The position numbers and the translations under genes are program-made. Below the pieces are notes generated by a model. That model did not search any database. It saw only the letters and a list, made by a program, of their open reading frames with translations, and was not told the origin of the DNA. Positions 52,760-61,324 of a stretch of 64,000 nucleotides of DNA are shown piece after piece. Numbering within the stretch: position 1 is the first letter of the stretch; the number at the start of each line of letters is the position of its first letter. This DNA is from Glutamicibacter sp. B1. GTDB lineage: Bacteria > Actinomycetota > Actinomycetes > Actinomycetales > Micrococcaceae. The stretch lies in NCBI RefSeq assembly GCF_039602135.1, contig NZ_CP125942.1:2046001-2110000 (forward strand). Reading direction: 5' to 3'.

Positions 52760-53992
52760 TTAGTGTTGCGAAGATGGCTCGTTGGCGGCGATGCGCTTGG
52801 TCAAGAAGCTTGTGATCGCATTCGAGAAGCCTTGCGGATCAACATTGGGCTCGCGGGTATGTCCCGCTTTGGTGAAGGTCCTTAATGTCACCAAATCGGG
52901 GCGTAGGGCCGCGAGTTTCAGGCTGGGTCCGTTGGGCACAAATTCGTCATCGCGACTGTGCATGATCAGCGTCGGGTGTTTCAGTTCGCTGGCACGGTCA
53001 ACCCAGTTGAGCCTGCGCAGGTTGACTGGGGCTGCTTGGCCGGTGACCCAGCGCCCGGCTTTGTTGGACAACAGCCACTGGGCAAAACGGCCCACCGATT
53101 GCGGAATCTTATTGGCACGCGCCTGATGTGAAAGAACATCCACCCAGTTGATCACTGGGCCAACGAGCATCAGCGAATCGATCCGGTCGGCCAGTTCGCT
53201 TCGATCGGCGGTCTGCAAGCTAATGGCACCGCCCATGGACCAGCCGAGCAGGATAATTTGCTGTGCCCCGTGATCCAGTGCGAACTTAATGCCGGCCTGC
53301 ACGTCGAGCCATTCGGTGTCACCCAGTCCGTAGCGGCCGTCGGGTGCATGCGGGGCGAGCCCGTCATTGCGGTAACTCATCAGCAGTGCGGTGACCCCCA
53401 TAGAGCCAAGAGCTGGCAATGCACGAATGGATTCGTTGCGGCGTGCTCCGCGACCGTGAACTCCGATGACCCATACGTCTTTATTGGTGGTGCCGCGGAC
53501 CAGCCAGGCCGGACCATCCCCACCTTCTAAGGGAACAACGACGTCTTCTGCGGTGAATCCAAGGTCTTCTGGATGCTCGTAGATCGCCCCGGAGAGGTAT
53601 CCGCGTCGTACCCCTTCCAGACTCCCCCGGTACACATGTTCAATTTTGCGTGCCACGAGCCGGGGCTTTCCTGGAACGTCGGCCGGAGCCGAGAGGCGCA
53701 GGGCGCAGGCGTCGAACTCGGTGAGGAAAATGCAGGGGCCAGGCTGGTTGGTGTCGGAATCTTTGACGAAGTGCAACCAGAGCTTGCCTTCGGCGTCGGT
53801 GACAACTTCGCGAATCATCGAATTGCCGATGCGTCGCTCTTCGGGCGTGACAACCCGCCGGGCGAAGTATCCGGCGAGCGCCGAAACGCTGGCGGCAATG
53901 AGCGAGCCAGCGCCAACTCCGAGTCCCACGCCCAGTAGTGTTGCGGGGATCGTTTTACGTGGTTGCAAGGTATCTACGATATTCCGAGCCAT
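52760..53992 (-). CDS. Membrane-anchored alpha/beta hydrolase
   Basis: A 410-residue protein with one N-terminal transmembrane segment (about 14-41: TLLGVGLGVGAGSLIAASVS) followed by an alpha/beta hydrolase domain. The nucleophile elbow is GWSMGGAISLQ, the acid is Asp in HSRDDEFVPNG and the His lies in FTKAGHTREPN. An acyl-pocket region with WVIGVHGRGARRNESIRAL is present. Substrate unknown; the fold and anchor suggest a surface or periplasm-facing esterase or peptidase, but topology is not certain. The ATG at 53992 is supported by GGAAAG 9 nt upstream. It is divergent from msrB. Confidence 0.85.
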   Translation of the reverse strand: MARNIVDTLQPRKTIPATLLGVGLGVGAGSLIAASVSALAGYFARRVVTPEERRIGNSMIREVVTDAEGKLWLHFVKDSDTNQPGPCIFLTEFDACALRLSAPADVPGKPRLVARKIEHVYRGSLEGVRRGYLSGAIYEHPEDLGFTAEDVVVPLEGGDGPAWLVRGTTNKDVWVIGVHGRGARRNESIRALPALGSMGVTALLMSYRNDGLAPHAPDGRYGLGDTEWLDVQAGIKFALDHGAQQIILLGWSMGGAISLQTADRSELADRIDSLMLVGPVINWVDVLSHQARANKIPQSVGRFAQWLLSNKAGRWVTGQAAPVNLRRLNWVDRASELKHPTLIMHSRDDEFVPNGPSLKLAALRPDLVTLRTFTKAGHTREPNVDPQGFSNAITSFLTKRIAANEPSSQH

Positions 53993-54053
53993 ACTTTTAT
54001 CTTTCCACGTTGTCGCGTGGGAATCATCTGTCGGCTCCGAACGTTCCATGGGT

Positions 54054-54506
54054 ATGAGCGAAGAATCATTGAACGAGAAGACCGCTTCGGCCCCGGATGC
54101 TAGCGCAAGAACCGAAGTGCAGTGGCAAGAAATCCTCACTCCCGAAGAATTCCACGTGTTACGTCAGGCTGGAACCGAACGTCCGTTTACCGGTGAGTAC
54201 TGGGATACGAACACGGAGGGCGTTTATTCCTGTCGTGCTTGCGGTGCTGAGTTATTTGCCAGTACGACAAAGTTCGACGCTGGCTGCGGTTGGCCATCTT
54301 TTTATGCGCCTCTGGCTGAGGACCGAGTTCGTTATATTTCCGACGAAACTTTGGGCATGAAGCGTGTTGAAGTTCGTTGCGCAAACTGTGATTCCCACAT
54401 GGGGCACGTTTTTGAAGGTGAGGGCTTTGGCACGCCTACGGATCTGCGTTACTGCATGAACTCGCTGAGCCTTTCCTTGCGCGGCGCGGGAGAAGCCGGA
54501 GCATAA
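54054..54506 (+). CDS. msrB: Peptide-methionine (R)-S-oxide reductase MsrB
   Basis: MsrB reduces methionine-R-sulfoxide in damaged proteins. The 150-residue protein has two structural zinc CxxC pairs (Cys60/63 and Cys109/112), the motif FDAGCGWPSFY (72-84), and the catalytic Cys134 in DLRYCMNSLSLSL. All key residues are present. An ATG two codons upstream (54048) is equally open; no ribosome binding site decides. It stands alone, divergent from the hydrolase with about 60 nt between. Confidence 0.94.
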   Translation: MSEESLNEKTASAPDASARTEVQWQEILTPEEFHVLRQAGTERPFTGEYWDTNTEGVYSCRACGAELFASTTKFDAGCGWPSFYAPLAEDRVRYISDETLGMKRVEVRCANCDSHMGHVFEGEGFGTPTDLRYCMNSLSLSLRGAGEAGA

Positions 54507-54597
54507 GGGCTTTGCCTGCAACGCGGTCGGCATCACATTTAGAACAAGAGTTACTTATTCATGGGTGACTAAGCATTACACTTTCTATTGTTTGGGC

Positions 54598-54628
54598 GTA
54601 GCGTTCATGTCAAGCACATGAGCGCTAC
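54598..54628 (+). other. Leader hairpin of the DUF6421 gene
   Basis: GTAGCGTTCATGT pairs with ACATGAGCGCTAC (12 of 13 pairs) around CAAGC, 26 nt before the start codon. TATTGT (54586-54591) lies 7 nt upstream and could be the -10, so the hairpin would form the very 5' end of the mRNA. It may also be a protein binding site. Confidence 0.55.
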
Positions 54629-54654
54629 CGACCATGAAAAGAAGGTGTACTGAC

Positions 54655-56040
54655 ATGACTCAGATTTCCGCAAAGCCAATCCCGGCCAGTGACGCAGAGG
54701 TACTGCAAATTGCCAACAGTGAAGCATGGCTCTCACTGAAGGCAGCCGTGGCACAATTCCAGGGATTGCAAGCTAAAGATGGGTCACTGACCGATGCCTC
54801 TACCACCGCGCAGGCCACGGAGCTGATCGACACGGTGATCGGTTCGATTCGGGACCTGCAGGTCCACTTTGAACACGATGCCGAATACCTTGAGCAGCTC
54901 GTGCGCGACCTGCAAAAGTGGTCGGATGCTGGATTTGGGGTACCAGATTTTCTCGACTCATTGTTGCAGTTCCAGCCACAGACCCAACGCATCGACGGAC
55001 TGATGCATTTGGTACTTTTCCCGATGTACACCCAGAACGGGTCAACGAACCGTCACCTCGAAGCAGTGCTGGTGCAGGTCATGTGGCCCGAGTTCATCGC
55101 GAATCTCGAAAGCAAGGATTACACCAACTCCCTGTTCGTTCCGCTGCGCTTTGTTGACTTCACCGATGGGTACGACACCAACTCTGCGGTGCTGTTCCCC
55201 GAATCCGTGGCTATTCGCGAAACTCCCTCCTTTACCTGGGGCGCCATTTTCCAAGACCGTGAAGCCGTACGCTTCCGTAAGGTCCTGCAGGCAGCTGCCG
55301 AGATCACCAATCTGCAACTACCGGCTGATGCGGCCGAACTGCTAGCAGATCAGCACCTGAGCGAAGAAACCTTCATCATGTGGGATCTGATCCACGACCG
55401 CACCCACATGCGTGGAGATCTTCCCTTTGACCCCTTCATGATCAAGCAGCGCATGCCATTCTTCCTGTATTCCCTTGAAGAGTTGCGTTGCGATCTGACC
55501 GCCTTCCGTGAGTCTATGAAGATCGCTAGTGATCCAAAGACCGATGAGAAGACCGCGAAGATGGCCAAGCTGGTGCAGTACGCGGTGATCTTCGATCGTA
55601 TTTTCCGCTTTTCCATTACCGGTTCGCGAGTGCGCAACTATGACGGCTTGGGCGGTCAGCTGCTGTTCGCTTGGATGCACCAGCACCATGTCCTGCACTG
55701 GACGGATACCAAGTTGAGTATCGATTGGGATCAAGTACCAGAAGTGGTTGCAGCCTTGGGGGATGCAATCGACGAACTGTACTGGAAGTCCATCGATCGT
55801 CCGAAGCTAGCTCACTGGTTGGCCGCCTATGAGTTGGTTTCGGCAACGGTGACCCCTAACCCTGCCTCGCAGTGGGCCAAGGGTCCTGATGCTTTGCCAC
55901 TGACCGCTCCCCTGAAGGAAATCACCGACCAGGTGATGGACGATGAGTTCCCGCTGTCGATGTTCTACGAGGCATTGAGCAAGAAGATGTCCAGCGTGAT
56001 CGAGTCCACCAAGGGTATGACCGGCGCCACCGAAATTTAG
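54655..56040 (+). CDS. DUF6421 family protein, function unknown
   Basis: A 461-residue soluble protein of a family known to me mainly from Actinobacteria. Residues about 235-290 hold the most striking stretch: IMWDLIHDRTHMRGDLPFDP, then RMPFFLYSLEELRCDLTAF. The HDRTHxxG and ELxCD arrangement could bind a metal, but I know of no proven activity. The rest is helical without signal peptide or membrane segments. The ATG at 54655 has AAGG about 10 nt upstream; an ATG seven codons earlier lies just after the leader hairpin. An SDR gene follows after 24 nt and a threonine aldolase after that. Confidence 0.8.
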   Translation: MTQISAKPIPASDAEVLQIANSEAWLSLKAAVAQFQGLQAKDGSLTDASTTAQATELIDTVIGSIRDLQVHFEHDAEYLEQLVRDLQKWSDAGFGVPDFLDSLLQFQPQTQRIDGLMHLVLFPMYTQNGSTNRHLEAVLVQVMWPEFIANLESKDYTNSLFVPLRFVDFTDGYDTNSAVLFPESVAIRETPSFTWGAIFQDREAVRFRKVLQAAAEITNLQLPADAAELLADQHLSEETFIMWDLIHDRTHMRGDLPFDPFMIKQRMPFFLYSLEELRCDLTAFRESMKIASDPKTDEKTAKMAKLVQYAVIFDRIFRFSITGSRVRNYDGLGGQLLFAWMHQHHVLHWTDTKLSIDWDQVPEVVAALGDAIDELYWKSIDRPKLAHWLAAYELVSATVTPNPASQWAKGPDALPLTAPLKEITDQVMDDEFPLSMFYEALSKKMSSVIESTKGMTGATEI

Positions 56041-56064
56041 CGTTTCTGCTTTAGGGTAGGAAGT

Positions 56065-56769
56065 GTGAGCAAAGAAAGATTCTTCTTGAACCAGAAACCA
56101 CGATTAGTGCTCATCGCCGGGGCTACCTCGGCCTCCGGCGTCGCCTGTGCCCAGGCGCTGACTGATGCCGGAGTACGAGTCATTGCCATAGGAAGCAATC
56201 AGGCGCGCTTGGATGAACGACTCGGGGGTGTCGAAGCCCGTTATGAATGCGACCTCACGGATTTCACGGCAGTCCAGCAACTGGCTGAACGTATCCACGA
56301 GAGCTACGGAACCATTGACGGGTTGATCCATCTCGTGGGCGGCTGGCGTGGTGGCAAGTCCATCGTGGGCCAGAGTGATGAGGACTGGGATTTTTTGCAC
56401 CGCAGTGTGCTCACCACCCTGCGCAACACCACTCGGGCCTTCGTGGATGACCTCATCAGTTCACCTGCGGGACGATTGGCAATTGTCAGCGCTGAAGCCG
56501 TGCAAAATCCAACACCGTCTAACGCTAACTACGGTGCCGTCAAGGCTGCGGCGGAGCATTGGGTGAACGCGATCGCGCGCTTGTTCAGCAAGAACGCCTC
56601 CAACGCGGCCGCAATCAGCTGGGTAGTAAAGGCACTGAGTGAGAAGTCGCCAGAAGAGACCACACCCGGTCACACCCCGGTGCAATGGCTCGCGCAGGCA
56701 GCCCTTGAGCTACTTTCCGATCAAACCGTTAAGCTGAACGGCACAAGAGTAGCCCTGCCGCAAGCCTGA
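56065..56769 (+). CDS. Short-chain dehydrogenase/reductase
   Basis: A 234-residue SDR with the cofactor loop LIAGATSASGVACAQAL (about 16-32; GxxxSxG instead of the usual GxxxGxG), LVGGWRGG, the catalytic Ser in RLAIVSAEAV and the YxxxK pair in NANYGAVKAAAEHW. The loop change suggests NAD(P) binding is retained but atypical. Substrate is unknown. GTG at 56065 follows AGGG with suitable spacing. It is 24 nt after DUF6421 and probably in the same operon. Confidence 0.85.
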   Translation: MSKERFFLNQKPRLVLIAGATSASGVACAQALTDAGVRVIAIGSNQARLDERLGGVEARYECDLTDFTAVQQLAERIHESYGTIDGLIHLVGGWRGGKSIVGQSDEDWDFLHRSVLTTLRNTTRAFVDDLISSPAGRLAIVSAEAVQNPTPSNANYGAVKAAAEHWVNAIARLFSKNASNAAAISWVVKALSEKSPEETTPGHTPVQWLAQAALELLSDQTVKLNGTRVALPQA

Positions 56770-56840
56770 ACCAGCCTGGTTCCACTACGCTCACCCTGCC
56801 TCCGGCAAGTATTTCTCTTAACTTTAAGGACGACACCACG

Positions 56841-57902
56841 ATGACCACTCTTCACGACACCACCGTGCGAGGATTCGCTTCTGATAACTACTCGGGGGTG
56901 CACCCGCGGATCCTCGACGCGATCGCCAGGGCCAATGGTGGGCACCAAATTTCCTATGGCGAAGACCAGTACACCGAAGCCCTGGGCGAGGTAGCGCACG
57001 AGGTCTTCGGCCCGGAAGCTACGATCTTCCCGGTGTTCAACGGCACCGGAGCCAATGTCACCGCCTTGCAGTCATTGTTACCTCGTTGGGGCGCCGTCAT
57101 TTGTGCCACCACAGCGCACATCAATGTCGACGAGAACGGTGCCCCGGAACGTGTAGGTGGTTTTAAGCTGCTCCAGGTTCCAACACCCGATGGCAAGCTC
57201 ACCCCAGAGCTGATCGATCAGGAAGCATGGGGCTATGGTGATGAACACCGTGCCCAGCCTCTGGCAGTCTCCATTACTCAGGCCACCGAATTGGGCACCT
57301 TGTACACCCCGGAGGAAATCAAAGCCATCACCGAGCACGCGCATCAGCTGGGGATGAAAGTTCACTTAGATGGCTCGCGCCTGTCTAACGCTGCGGCCGC
57401 CTTGGGTGTCCCGTTACGCGCATTAACCACGGATGTTGGCATTGACATCGTTTCTTTGGGCGGAACCAAGAACGGCATCCTGCTCGGCGAAGGAATTTTG
57501 ACCCTGCGCAAAGAACTTGCCGATGATATGAAGTACCTGCGCAAGATGAATATGCAGCTGGGCAGCAAAATGCGTTTCATCTCGGCACAGCTGATCGAAC
57601 TTTATGGTACCGAGCTGTGGCGTGAGCTAGCTGGTCATGCCAACTCGATGGCCGCCAAGCTGGCTGCAGCAGTGGAGCAGATCGACGGGGTACAGCTGGT
57701 GTATCCAACGCAGGCCAATGGAGTCTTCGCGCAGCTTCCGACCGAGGTGAGCGATGAGTTGCGCAAGCACTTCCGCTTCTACGACTGGGATCGTGCCGCA
57801 GGTGAAGTGCGTTGGATGTGCTCCTTCGACACCACCGAAGAGGATGTGGCCGCGTTCATCGCCAAGCTGCGCGAGCTGATGGCAGCGCATCGTAGCGCGT
57901 AG
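56841..57902 (+). CDS. ltaE: Low-specificity L-threonine aldolase
   Basis: This PLP enzyme cleaves threonine and allo-threonine to glycine and acetaldehyde. The 353-residue protein has DNYSGVHPRILDAI near the N-terminus, ITQATELGTLYTPEE, MKVHLDGSRLSNAAAALG (PLP Asp) and the PLP lysine in VSLGGTKNGILLGEG (about residue 210). The family residues are complete. It starts 71 nt after the SDR gene and is followed by an 11-bp hairpin, so it ends a possible DUF6421-SDR-ltaE unit. Confidence 0.93.
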   Translation: MTTLHDTTVRGFASDNYSGVHPRILDAIARANGGHQISYGEDQYTEALGEVAHEVFGPEATIFPVFNGTGANVTALQSLLPRWGAVICATTAHINVDENGAPERVGGFKLLQVPTPDGKLTPELIDQEAWGYGDEHRAQPLAVSITQATELGTLYTPEEIKAITEHAHQLGMKVHLDGSRLSNAAAALGVPLRALTTDVGIDIVSLGGTKNGILLGEGILTLRKELADDMKYLRKMNMQLGSKMRFISAQLIELYGTELWRELAGHANSMAAKLAAAVEQIDGVQLVYPTQANGVFAQLPTEVSDELRKHFRFYDWDRAAGEVRWMCSFDTTEEDVAAFIAKLRELMAAHRSA

Positions 57903-57920
57903 CTTGAGAACCGAGTCCGG

Positions 57921-57950
57921 CGTGCCGTACCGCACCTTAGGTACGGCACG
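57921..57950 (+). terminator. Hairpin after ltaE
   Basis: CGTGCCGTACC and GGTACGGCACG form an 11-bp perfect stem with loop GCACCTTA, 18 nt after the ltaE stop. There is no T-run. Its 3' arm occupies the -35 region of the next gene. Confidence 0.6.
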
Positions 57951-57952
57951 TC

Positions 57953-57958
57953 TAGACT
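57953..57958 (+). promoter_or_regulatory. -10 box of a leaderless DUF3000 mRNA
   Basis: TAGACT ends 6 nt before the GTG at 57965, with no Shine-Dalgarno. The same hexamer serves as the rpsA -10. Confidence 0.55.
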
Positions 57959-57964
57959 CAAATT

Positions 57965-58603
57965 GTGACCAATGAACGTCCCGCTTCCGCCATCCCCAGT
58001 GCCTTCGCGAAGGCCCTTGATGAGTTGTCGCATGCCAAGGTACGCAAAGAGCTGAAGTTCACCGAAATTCCAGCCCCTGGTCGTTTAGCTCCTTTCGCTC
58101 TGGCGCTCAGTGGCGACGTGATCGACGTTGTCTCCCCCGACCACGGGCCACAGGGGCAGGAGATCGGCCGTACCCCTTTCTTGCAACCACAAGAACAGCT
58201 AGCAACCGGGCGTTTCATCCTGCTCTACGATCCTGCCGGCCAGGAACTTTGGAACGGACAGTTCCGCATTGTCACCTATATCCGTGCTCGGCTAGATCAT
58301 GAGATGGGCCAAGATGCCATGCTGGCCACGGTGGCTTGGTCCTGGCTTGAAGACTCGTTACGTGAACGCGAAGCCTTCCACCACTCAGCTGGCGGTACCG
58401 CCACCCGAGTAATTTCAGAGTCCTTCGGCAACCTCGCCGGGGAACAAGACCATATCGATATTGAACTTCGCGCCTCATGGTCCCCCGATTCGGATCACCT
58501 CGGCCCGCATTTGAGTGCCTGGGCAGATTTGGTATGCACCTTCGCCGGGTTGCCACCATTGCCCGAAGGCGTGCAGCAACTGCCGCATCGTCGCCTCAGT
58601 TAG
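57965..58603 (+). CDS. DUF3000 family protein
   Basis: A 212-residue soluble protein of an actinobacterial family of unknown function. Recognisable stretches are FAKALDELSHAKVRKELKFT near the N-terminus and DPAGQELWNGQFRIVTYIRA in the middle. The late motif is GGTATRVISESFGNL, followed by an acidic-rich ELRASWSP. It regularly lies directly before the RNase D gene in Actinobacteria, as here (49 nt). Start is GTG with a leaderless promoter. No catalytic residues can be proposed. Confidence 0.88.
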   Translation: MTNERPASAIPSAFAKALDELSHAKVRKELKFTEIPAPGRLAPFALALSGDVIDVVSPDHGPQGQEIGRTPFLQPQEQLATGRFILLYDPAGQELWNGQFRIVTYIRARLDHEMGQDAMLATVAWSWLEDSLREREAFHHSAGGTATRVISESFGNLAGEQDHIDIELRASWSPDSDHLGPHLSAWADLVCTFAGLPPLPEGVQQLPHRRLS

Positions 58604-58652
58604 CGACTCAAGCGCTGTGAGCTAAGCCAGTTGGAACTAGAATGAAAGCATC

Positions 58653-59903
58653 ATGCCGAATTCTGACTCCCCCGCTAGCGAATCATCCACCACTGAGATT
58701 GAACCTAACCCACCGGTACTGACCCCACTGACCCATCCTCGTGATGGCATCCCGGAGGTCATCAACACCCAAGTTGCCCTGCGTCGTGCTGTGCGCGCAC
58801 TGCGCGCAGGAACCGGTGATCTGGCCGTTGATACCGAGCGTGCCAGTGGATTCCGCTATGGGCAACGAGCCTTTCTGATACAGATTCGCCGCGAAGGCGC
58901 CGGCACCTGGCTGATCGACCCTGAAGTCTTAGATGACCTGGCTGAGCTACGCGACTTTATGAATGAGCAGCCGTGGATTCTGCACGCCGCGACCCAGGAT
59001 TTGCCGTGCCTCCATGAACTAGGCATGTCCCCCACCGCACTCTTTGATACCGAATTAGCTGGCCGGCTCGCTGGTTTCCCCAGAGTTTCGCTGGGCACCA
59101 TGGTGGCAGAATTACTGGGCCTGCAATTGGCCAAGGAACATTCGGCGGTAGACTGGTCCACCCGCCCGCTACCAGAATCTTGGTTGAACTACGCCGCGTT
59201 GGATGTTGAAGTCCTCGAAGAGCTACGCCAGGAAATTACCAAGATCCTACAAGAGCAGGGCAAGCTTGAGTTCGCACTTCAAGAGTTTGAGTACGAGCGG
59301 AATTTACCTGATCCCCAGCCAGCTGAAGAGCCGTGGCGTAAGCTTTCGGGAATCCACAAGCTCAAGTCTCGACGCAATCTGGCGATCGCGCGCGAGTTGT
59401 GGCTCTCACGCGAATCCCTGGCTCGCACCCAAGATATCGCTCCTGGGCGACTCTTACCCGATCGCGCGATTCTCGCAGCCATTGAGCAGAAAGCCTCCAG
59501 CGTTCCGAGCTTGCTGCAGATCCCGGGGTTCCATACCCGTCACGCAAAGCGCGATGCTCCCCGCTGGATGGATGCCATCTCACGCGGCCGAAACACTCGT
59601 GACCTACCCGAAGTACGTTCGGCAAAGACTGGGTTACCGCACCCACGCTCGTGGGCGGAGAAAAAACCTGCAGCCGCAACCCGTCACGAGGCGGCTAAGG
59701 AAGTGCTCAGTGCAGTCAGTGAGCATTGGAATATTCCTGCCGAGAATCTTTTGACACCAAAATACCTGCGTGAGTTGTGCTGGAATCCGCCGGCTTCACT
59801 CAGTACCGAAGCCGTAGCTAAAAAACTTGCCTCTCTGGGGGCTCGTCAGTGGCAGCAAGAGCTATTGGCGGCACCGTTTGCGCAGGCATTTACGGCCATT
59901 TAA
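58653..59903 (+). CDS. rnd: Ribonuclease D
   Basis: RNase D trims 3' ends of tRNA precursors and other RNAs. The 416-residue protein has the DEDD-type exonuclease (about 40-220): Asp60 and Glu62 in LAVDTERASGFRYGQRAF, the Asp in AATQDLPCLHEL and the YxxxD in LNYAALDVEVLEEL. An HRDC domain (about 230-310) binds RNA. The remaining C-terminal part (about 310-416) is a second HRDC-like helical region. TAGAAT (58638-58643) lies 9 nt before the ATG, and the start lacks a typical ribosome binding site, so the leader is very short. Confidence 0.95.
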   Translation: MPNSDSPASESSTTEIEPNPPVLTPLTHPRDGIPEVINTQVALRRAVRALRAGTGDLAVDTERASGFRYGQRAFLIQIRREGAGTWLIDPEVLDDLAELRDFMNEQPWILHAATQDLPCLHELGMSPTALFDTELAGRLAGFPRVSLGTMVAELLGLQLAKEHSAVDWSTRPLPESWLNYAALDVEVLEELRQEITKILQEQGKLEFALQEFEYERNLPDPQPAEEPWRKLSGIHKLKSRRNLAIARELWLSRESLARTQDIAPGRLLPDRAILAAIEQKASSVPSLLQIPGFHTRHAKRDAPRWMDAISRGRNTRDLPEVRSAKTGLPHPRSWAEKKPAAATRHEAAKEVLSAVSEHWNIPAENLLTPKYLRELCWNPPASLSTEAVAKKLASLGARQWQQELLAAPFAQAFTAI

Positions 59904-59969
59904 GGTCTTCTAACAGCGCCTTGGAGCCCGGGCAATTTTCGCCTGTGATGTGTTGCACTTGCACTTCAA

Positions 59970-59985
59970 GTTACTCCTGAGTAAC
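59970..59985. promoter_or_regulatory. Perfect 16-bp palindrome, likely TetR-type operator of fadAB
   Basis: GTTACTCCTGAGTAAC has 7-bp perfect arms with a CT centre (CCTG reads as the middle). It lies exactly between a CTTCAA (59964-59969) and a TATGGT (59987-59992) with 17 nt spacing, so a bound protein would block the promoter. Fatty-acid oxidation genes in Actinobacteria are controlled by TetR-family repressors with such operators; no regulator gene is in the window. Confidence 0.65.
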
Positions 59986-60015
59986 CTATGGTTTAGGTCA
60001 CAGTGATGCTGGCCA

Positions 60016-60033
60016 CTGCCCATCGATGGGCAG
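60016..60033 (+). other. Perfect 18-bp palindrome in the thiolase leader
   Basis: CTGCCCATCGATGGGCAG is its own reverse complement and lies 28 nt before the thiolase GTG. As RNA it folds into a stem just upstream of the AAGGAG ribosome binding site. The flanks ATGCTG/CAGCAT offer a competing pair. Confidence 0.6.
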
Positions 60034-60061
60034 CATGAACCAACCCTCAAGGAGCCCGACG

Positions 60062-61312
60062 GTGAGTGCCAACGCTTCGACCGTACCCAATACCGCGCAC
60101 CCTTCGCTCGAAAATCGCGATGTCGTGTTTATCGATGGAGTCCGTACCCCCTTCGGCAAAGCTGGCGAAAAGGGTATCTACCATGGAACCCGTGCAGATG
60201 ACCTAGCCGTCAAGGCCGTGCGCGGGTTACTCGAACGCAACCCGGAAGTTCCCGCCGAGAAGATCGACGAAATCTCCATTGCAGCCACCACTCAGTCCGG
60301 CGACCAAGGGCTGACCTTGGGCCGCACCGTAGGACTGCTCTCCGGCATTCCCAAGTCGGTTCCCGGCTTTGCCATTGACCGCATGTGCGCCGGCGCGATG
60401 ACTGCAGTCACCGCTACCGCCGGTGGCATTGCTTTTGGCGCCTACGACGTCGTCGTTGCCGGTGGCGTTGAGCATATGGGCAACCACCCTATGGGGGCTG
60501 GCGCCGACCCTAACCCACGTTTCCTCTCGGAGAAGATCGTGGACCCACAGGCACTGAACATGGGCAATACCGCCGAGAACCTGCATGATCGTTTCCCTGC
60601 GATCACCAAGGAACGGACAGACCGATATGCAGTTGCCTCACAGTCCAAACTTGCCAAGGCCTATGAAAACCAACAGATCCAGCCAGATCTGATTCCCGTG
60701 GCTGCCAAGCGTCCCGGTGAAGGCTGGGCCGTGAACACCCAGGACGAGCCACCTCGCCCCGGCACCACCATGGAATCGCTGGCCGAACTGCGCACACCAT
60801 TCCGTGCCCATGGACGCGTCAGCGCCGGCAACGCCGCCGGCCTCAACGACGGCGCTACCGCTGCACTACTGGCGAGCGGTCAGGCAGTTCGTGAGCTGGG
60901 ACTAGAACCGAAAATGCGCATGGTTTCCTTCGCCTTTGCCGGCGTAGAACCAGATGTCATGGGCTATGGCCCGGTTCCGGCCACCGAGAAGGCTTTGGCT
61001 AAGGCAGGGCTGAGCATTAATGACATCGGCCTCTTCGAAATCAACGAGGCCTTCGCCGTTCAGGTACTCTCCTTCCTCGATTTCTACGGCATCGACCAGG
61101 ACGATGAGCGAGTCAACCGTTACGGTGGCGCCATTGCCGTGGGGCACCCACTGGCCTCCTCAGGTGTTCGACTCATGACCCAGCTAGCCCGCCAGTTCTC
61201 CGAAGACCACAGCGTGCGTTATGGAATCACCACCATGTGCATCGGCTTGGGCATGGGCGGCACCGTCATTTGGGAAAACCCTAATCATCCAGATTTTGGC
61301 AGCAAGGCGTAA
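60062..61312 (+). CDS. fadA: Acetyl-CoA C-acyltransferase (3-ketoacyl-CoA thiolase)
   Basis: The thiolase cleaves 3-ketoacyl-CoA in the last step of beta-oxidation. The 416-residue protein has RTPFGKAGEKGIYHGT, the nucleophile Cys109 in AIDRMCAGAMTAVT, NEAFAVQVLSF, the His in AVGHPLASSGVRLM and the second Cys in TTMCIGLGMGGTVIWE. GTG at 60062 has a near-perfect AAGGAG 7 nt upstream, which decides the start over an ATG twelve codons earlier. The multifunctional hydratase/dehydrogenase gene follows after 12 nt, and the two are expected to form the trifunctional complex. Confidence 0.95.
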   Translation: MSANASTVPNTAHPSLENRDVVFIDGVRTPFGKAGEKGIYHGTRADDLAVKAVRGLLERNPEVPAEKIDEISIAATTQSGDQGLTLGRTVGLLSGIPKSVPGFAIDRMCAGAMTAVTATAGGIAFGAYDVVVAGGVEHMGNHPMGAGADPNPRFLSEKIVDPQALNMGNTAENLHDRFPAITKERTDRYAVASQSKLAKAYENQQIQPDLIPVAAKRPGEGWAVNTQDEPPRPGTTMESLAELRTPFRAHGRVSAGNAAGLNDGATAALLASGQAVRELGLEPKMRMVSFAFAGVEPDVMGYGPVPATEKALAKAGLSINDIGLFEINEAFAVQVLSFLDFYGIDQDDERVNRYGGAIAVGHPLASSGVRLMTQLARQFSEDHSVRYGITTMCIGLGMGGTVIWENPNHPDFGSKA

Positions 61313-61324
61313 GGACTAAAGACC

